Part shown: positions 61,539-64,000 of the stretch, one piece after another
How the letters are laid out: every line of letters starts with the position of its first letter
Numbering within the stretch: position 1 is the first letter of the stretch
Origin: Natrinema hispanicum
Lineage (GTDB): Archaea > Halobacteriota > Halobacteria > Halobacteriales > Natrialbaceae
Assembly (NCBI RefSeq): GCF_004217335.1
Contig: NZ_SHMP01000005.1
Coordinates: forward strand, 124,001-188,000
Direction: 5' to 3'
DNA length: 64,000 nucleotides
The notes under the pieces: generated by a model
Told to the model about the DNA's origin: nothing
What the model saw: only the letters and a program-made list of their open reading frames with translations
Databases searched by the model: none
Made by a program: the position numbers and the translations under genes

Positions 61539-62038
61539 AATTCTATCACCCATTCGTTCGGACCATCTGTCGCCGTCGGTCGAATGCTCGATCTCATTCT
61601 GTATATCATTTTGAATTCACTAAAGTCAGATATTTTATACCAAATATAAATATATGTCGCTATTGCCTAAGATAAAAATACTATCATAATCTAATAATAG
61701 ACGAGGCCCTGGTGCATCTATGCTATAGGATCGTACGAATTGGACCGTCCAAACAAGAGAATCCTTCCTGCGCCAAAGACCGATATCCAGGATCCGGGGT
61801 AGTTTGCCTTGCAGATAAGTCCGACTACTCGCGCCAGTACGTCCATCAGCGTCCCCAGGTTTTAATCGCGGCGGAGTATGTAAACGGCCCTACACGCTGG
61901 CCGTATTATCTGCTCAACTTAGTCATTCTTTTGAATCATAGATCGATGCGCCGAATCCATGAGGCGAGAAATCACATCGGTGGTTTCATGAATTGTATGT
62001 AACGATATCTGGGTTTCTTGTGTGCTGGTAAGAGCGCA
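61539..62038. other. 500-bp AT-rich gap
   Basis: From about 61600 to 61700 it is strongly AT-rich (AAATATAAATATAT and ATAAAAATAC). This would serve as promoter of the membrane gene on the minus strand. A 96-codon plus frame at 61712-62002 has poor codon use and no family features, so it is not called. No RNA gene seen. Confidence 0.5.
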
Positions 62039-62176
62039 TCAGGTCTGCCAAGCGAGCGAGAGTGTCGTATCGGATTCGATCCAGGCCGCATCGTTATTTG
62101 TGTCGAAGATACGAACAGTACCGTCGTCTGTCTCTGTTGCGGCACATCGGGCGGGTTCGGACGGTGCTTCCGACAT
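62039..62176 (-). CDS. 45-aa protein (DUF7331-like), paralog of the 58-aa protein
   Basis: The frame from the ATG at 62176 is MSEAPSEPARCAATETDDG with the tail VRIFDTNNDAAWIESDTTLSL. It aligns by eye with the 58-aa protein at 48196-48372 (ETDDG.V, D..N..AW.ES..TL.L). The longer upstream reading has no similarity and is rejected. Function unknown. Confidence 0.65.
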   Translation of the reverse strand: MSEAPSEPARCAATETDDGTVRIFDTNNDAAWIESDTTLSLAWQT

Positions 62177-62357
62177 AGTATGGTAGCGACAGATGAGAAC
62201 TAGCCACATACGATATAGGTCTTGTGTCTTGCCGGCGTGCCACGAGCAGAGAACACAGTCGTAGACTGACTGAAACAGGTGCTGGACGAAAACTGACTGA
62301 AATCCCGCCGGGGTCGGCCGAAAGCGCCTCGACCGGCGATCAGCGCCGATTCGATGA

Positions 62358-63323
62358 CTATTCGGCCGGTTTCTCGCGTGCGGGACCCCGTTGGTGGAGT
62401 TCGATTCCGACATCGTCCGGCTCGAGGACGTCTGGTAGTTCCTCGTCTCGATCACCGGTGATGTCGGCAAGGATCTCCCGGATATAGGCGTTGAACAGTT
62501 CGGGATGTTCGCTCATCGGGAAGTGGCCGATCTCGGCGAGTTCGATCGCGGTCGCACCCTCGCCGATTCCCGCGGCGGTCTGGCGGCCGTCTTCCGGCGT
62601 CGTCAGGTAGTCGTACTCGCCGTTGGCAATATAGAGCGGACACTCGTCGGCGTTGACTTGATCGAGTTTGTCGCGGTAGTCGTGATCGACGGAGTAGTAG
62701 TAGAGATCGCCTTTGAACACCCCCGTCGCGCCCTGTTCGTAGAGGTACATCGTCTCGCGCTTGGTCTGTTCGGGACTCTGAGGAGCCATCAGCCCCCAAC
62801 ACGAGTAGGCATTGACCTCCGTCGTGTTCACTTCGGGATGGTCGAGCCAGTCGATGTAGAACCCTGGACTGTGCGCACCGCACTCGAGGCCGATCAGCGC
62901 TCGGAATCGCTCGGGATACCAGTCAGCTAACTCGAGTGCGATGTTGCCGCCCATACTCGAGCCCATGTAGATGGGATCCTCGAGCTCAAGGGCATCGGCG
63001 AGGTTGACGAGCGTCTCGGTAAACTTCTCAGCGGTCATCGTGTAGTCGTCGGTCCACCATTTCTGGGTCGTCGGTGGCACTGACTTCCCGTGATAGGGGA
63101 GGTCGTGGGCGATGACGCGGAACTCCTCGGTGATCTGCTCGTCGGTCAGGAGATGACGCCACTCCTGACAGTTGTTGCCGGCCGTGTGCTGGCAGAGCAA
63201 CGGAATACCGTCTTCGGGGCCGTTCTCCTCGAAATAGATCCGGTGGTTGACGCCCTCGACCTCGGTGTGGACGTACGATCCACTGATCGGTTCGACATCG
63301 CCTGGCTGGTAGGTCGTCGACAT
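62358..63323 (-). CDS. Alpha/beta hydrolase
   Basis: A 321-aa protein. Nucleophile elbow GSSMGG near 122-127, acid in NGEYDYLTTPE near 237, His in EIGHFPMSEHPE near 267, and a lid region rich in Trp/Tyr around 180-220. It is a soluble hydrolase of the meta-cleavage product/haloalkane dehalogenase style. It forms a two-gene operon with an SCP2-like protein (1-bp gap); the substrate is unknown. Confidence 0.85.
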   Translation of the reverse strand: MSTTYQPGDVEPISGSYVHTEVEGVNHRIYFEENGPEDGIPLLCQHTAGNNCQEWRHLLTDEQITEEFRVIAHDLPYHGKSVPPTTQKWWTDDYTMTAEKFTETLVNLADALELEDPIYMGSSMGGNIALELADWYPERFRALIGLECGAHSPGFYIDWLDHPEVNTTEVNAYSCWGLMAPQSPEQTKRETMYLYEQGATGVFKGDLYYYSVDHDYRDKLDQVNADECPLYIANGEYDYLTTPEDGRQTAAGIGEGATAIELAEIGHFPMSEHPELFNAYIREILADITGDRDEELPDVLEPDDVGIELHQRGPAREKPAE

Positions 63324-63324
63324 G

Positions 63325-63753
63325 TTAGCTCCCTCCGTCGTTGTGTGCGACCCGCATCAGATCGAGCGTTCGCTGGAACGCGCGGAGATGCTGGAAGATT
63401 TTCTTGTTGTTGCCGGTCAACTGGAGGTGGCCATCCTCGTTGCGAACCGCTGTCCGATAGTGCGACGCGATGATTTCGTGGTTGAACGCGGGTGGTGTCT
63501 CCTGGACGAACTCCTCCCAGGCCTCTCGATCGCCCTCGACGCCGAACGACCACTGGTTGTTCATTGTCGGATTCGGCACGAGCTGTTTGATCTCGCCGCC
63601 GTCCATCTCGAGGAGGACGCGCTCGTCACTGATCTCGACGTAGAAGTTTTCGGAGAACTTGTCGTGGCCTCGCACTTTCATTTCCGGGTCGCTGTTGACG
63701 GTCTCTTTGTACGACTCCCACCACTCGTGGGTGCCAAGTTCTGTATCGTTCAT
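63325..63753 (-). CDS. SCP2-like sterol-carrier-fold protein
   Basis: A 142-aa protein from MNDTELGTHEWWESYKE (ATG 63753). It has the SCP2 pattern of alternating strands with LLEMDGGEIKQL, a W-x-F segment (QWSFGVEGDREAWEEF), and an end with GHLQLTGNNKKIFQHLRAFQRT. SCP2 domains bind hydrophobic ligands. With the downstream hydrolase it could present or trap a lipid-like substrate. Upstream in-frame residues to 63831 are not conserved. Confidence 0.7.
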   Translation of the reverse strand: MNDTELGTHEWWESYKETVNSDPEMKVRGHDKFSENFYVEISDERVLLEMDGGEIKQLVPNPTMNNQWSFGVEGDREAWEEFVQETPPAFNHEIIASHYRTAVRNEDGHLQLTGNNKKIFQHLRAFQRTLDLMRVAHNDGGS

Positions 63754-63956
63754 CGAAACCACATGGCTCGTTCGCCGAACGACTCGAAGTAGCTCACACA
63801 ATAATTCCCAACACATTCGCCCTAAATACAACCTCGGATATCGATAGACGGCCTATCGAACTCCATCACACGGCTCTGGTCGTCGCGGTCGACAGCCCGA
63901 TCGCCATCCCAAATCGACCGTCAGTGTCTTCACCGTCCGCTTAGATATGAGTACTG

Positions 63957-64000
63957 ATGACAGTCGACACTGTCGGCCGGTTCGAGCGCGCACTCGAGGG
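63957..64000 (+). CDS. Start of a gene cut by the right edge
   Basis: An ATG at 63957 opens a frame MTVDTVGRFERALE with haloarchaeal-looking codons up to the edge. Another ATG at 63947 in a different frame gives poorer codons. Only 14 codons are visible, so no function can be given. Confidence 0.35.
   Translation, partial: MTVDTVGRFERALE

Noticed and set aside
61712..62002. 96-codon plus-strand frame in the AT-rich island
   Set aside because: Atypical codon use, no domain, no promoter or ribosome site; kept only as a note in the gap entry.
1..64000. CRISPR array, insertion sequence with transposase, rRNA operon
   Set aside because: No regularly spaced repeats, no transposase or integrase motifs and no rRNA signatures were seen in the window.

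Overview
The window is chromosomal DNA from a haloarchaeon, most likely of the Natrinema/Haloterrigena/Natrialba group. The reasons are the high GC with strong GC3 bias, very acidic proteins, Tat-type lipoproteins (RR motif plus lipobox Cys), four-base ATGA/GTGA gene overlaps, TATA boxes of the TTAAGTA and TTATAA type about 25 bases upstream of starts, and families known mainly from Halobacteria (UPF0058, DUF5793, DUF5798, stand-alone Pcc1, archaetidylserine synthase). The species is inferred, not shown.

Layout. 1-4.7 kb: the start of a 7TM sensor (runs off the left edge), prephenate dehydrogenase, an Rsm22-family methyltransferase, SurE and a winged-helix protein. 4.7-6.5 kb: an AT-richer accessory patch (orphan lipoprotein and gene remnants) next to the 3' end of tRNA-Arg(UCG). 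6.7-13.1 kb: DGGGP synthase for ether lipids, a RAD55-like ATPase, an M42 peptidase, a CoA-binding protein, the SRP RNA, MscS, a YhbY/CRM protein and RNase P component 4. 13.3-17.9 kb: two paralogous Tat lipoproteins, read here as circularly permuted family-5 substrate-binding proteins, on either side of a PAP2/Aur1-like membrane enzyme, with no permease or ATPase nearby. 18-25.7 kb: DUF2797, CbiX with DR2241, Trm112, an MFS exporter and PurA. 26-31 kb: a wHTH regulator, a large modular protein, UPF0058, and an orphan Fe-type ABC ATPase whose promoter holds a perfect DtxR-type palindrome. 31.5-34.1 kb: the uS15, RecJ-like, Pcc1, eS1 operon. 34.3-38.9 kb: cupredoxin, archaetidylserine synthase, HEAT-repeat protein and secreted PLD protein. 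39-43.8 kb: an iron block (ferritin-like protein, hidden 44-aa protein, DtxR regulator, then sufCBD). 44-53.7 kb: DNA replication and repair (PolB with a 412-aa intein, Rad50, Mre11). 54.5-59.9 kb: a wHTH protein, PAN, an E1alpha-E1beta-lipoyl operon and GMP synthase subunit A. 59.9-62.2 kb: an AT-rich island with an unrecognised membrane protein. The right end holds an alpha/beta hydrolase and SCP2-like pair and the start of a further gene.

Three things stand out. First, a dispersed palindromic element of about 82 bp occurs seven times; in five copies its first bases contribute to or immediately follow the stop codon of the upstream gene, and its central stem shows compensatory base changes, so the hairpin or cruciform appears to be conserved. 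Second, the paired substrate-binding lipoproteins have the canonical C-terminal lobe placed ahead of the N-terminal lobe. Third, genes and DNA sites for iron use (DtxR, ferritin-like protein, SUF, an ABC ATPase with a metal-repressor box, and a palindrome at the suf promoter) suggest linked iron regulation.
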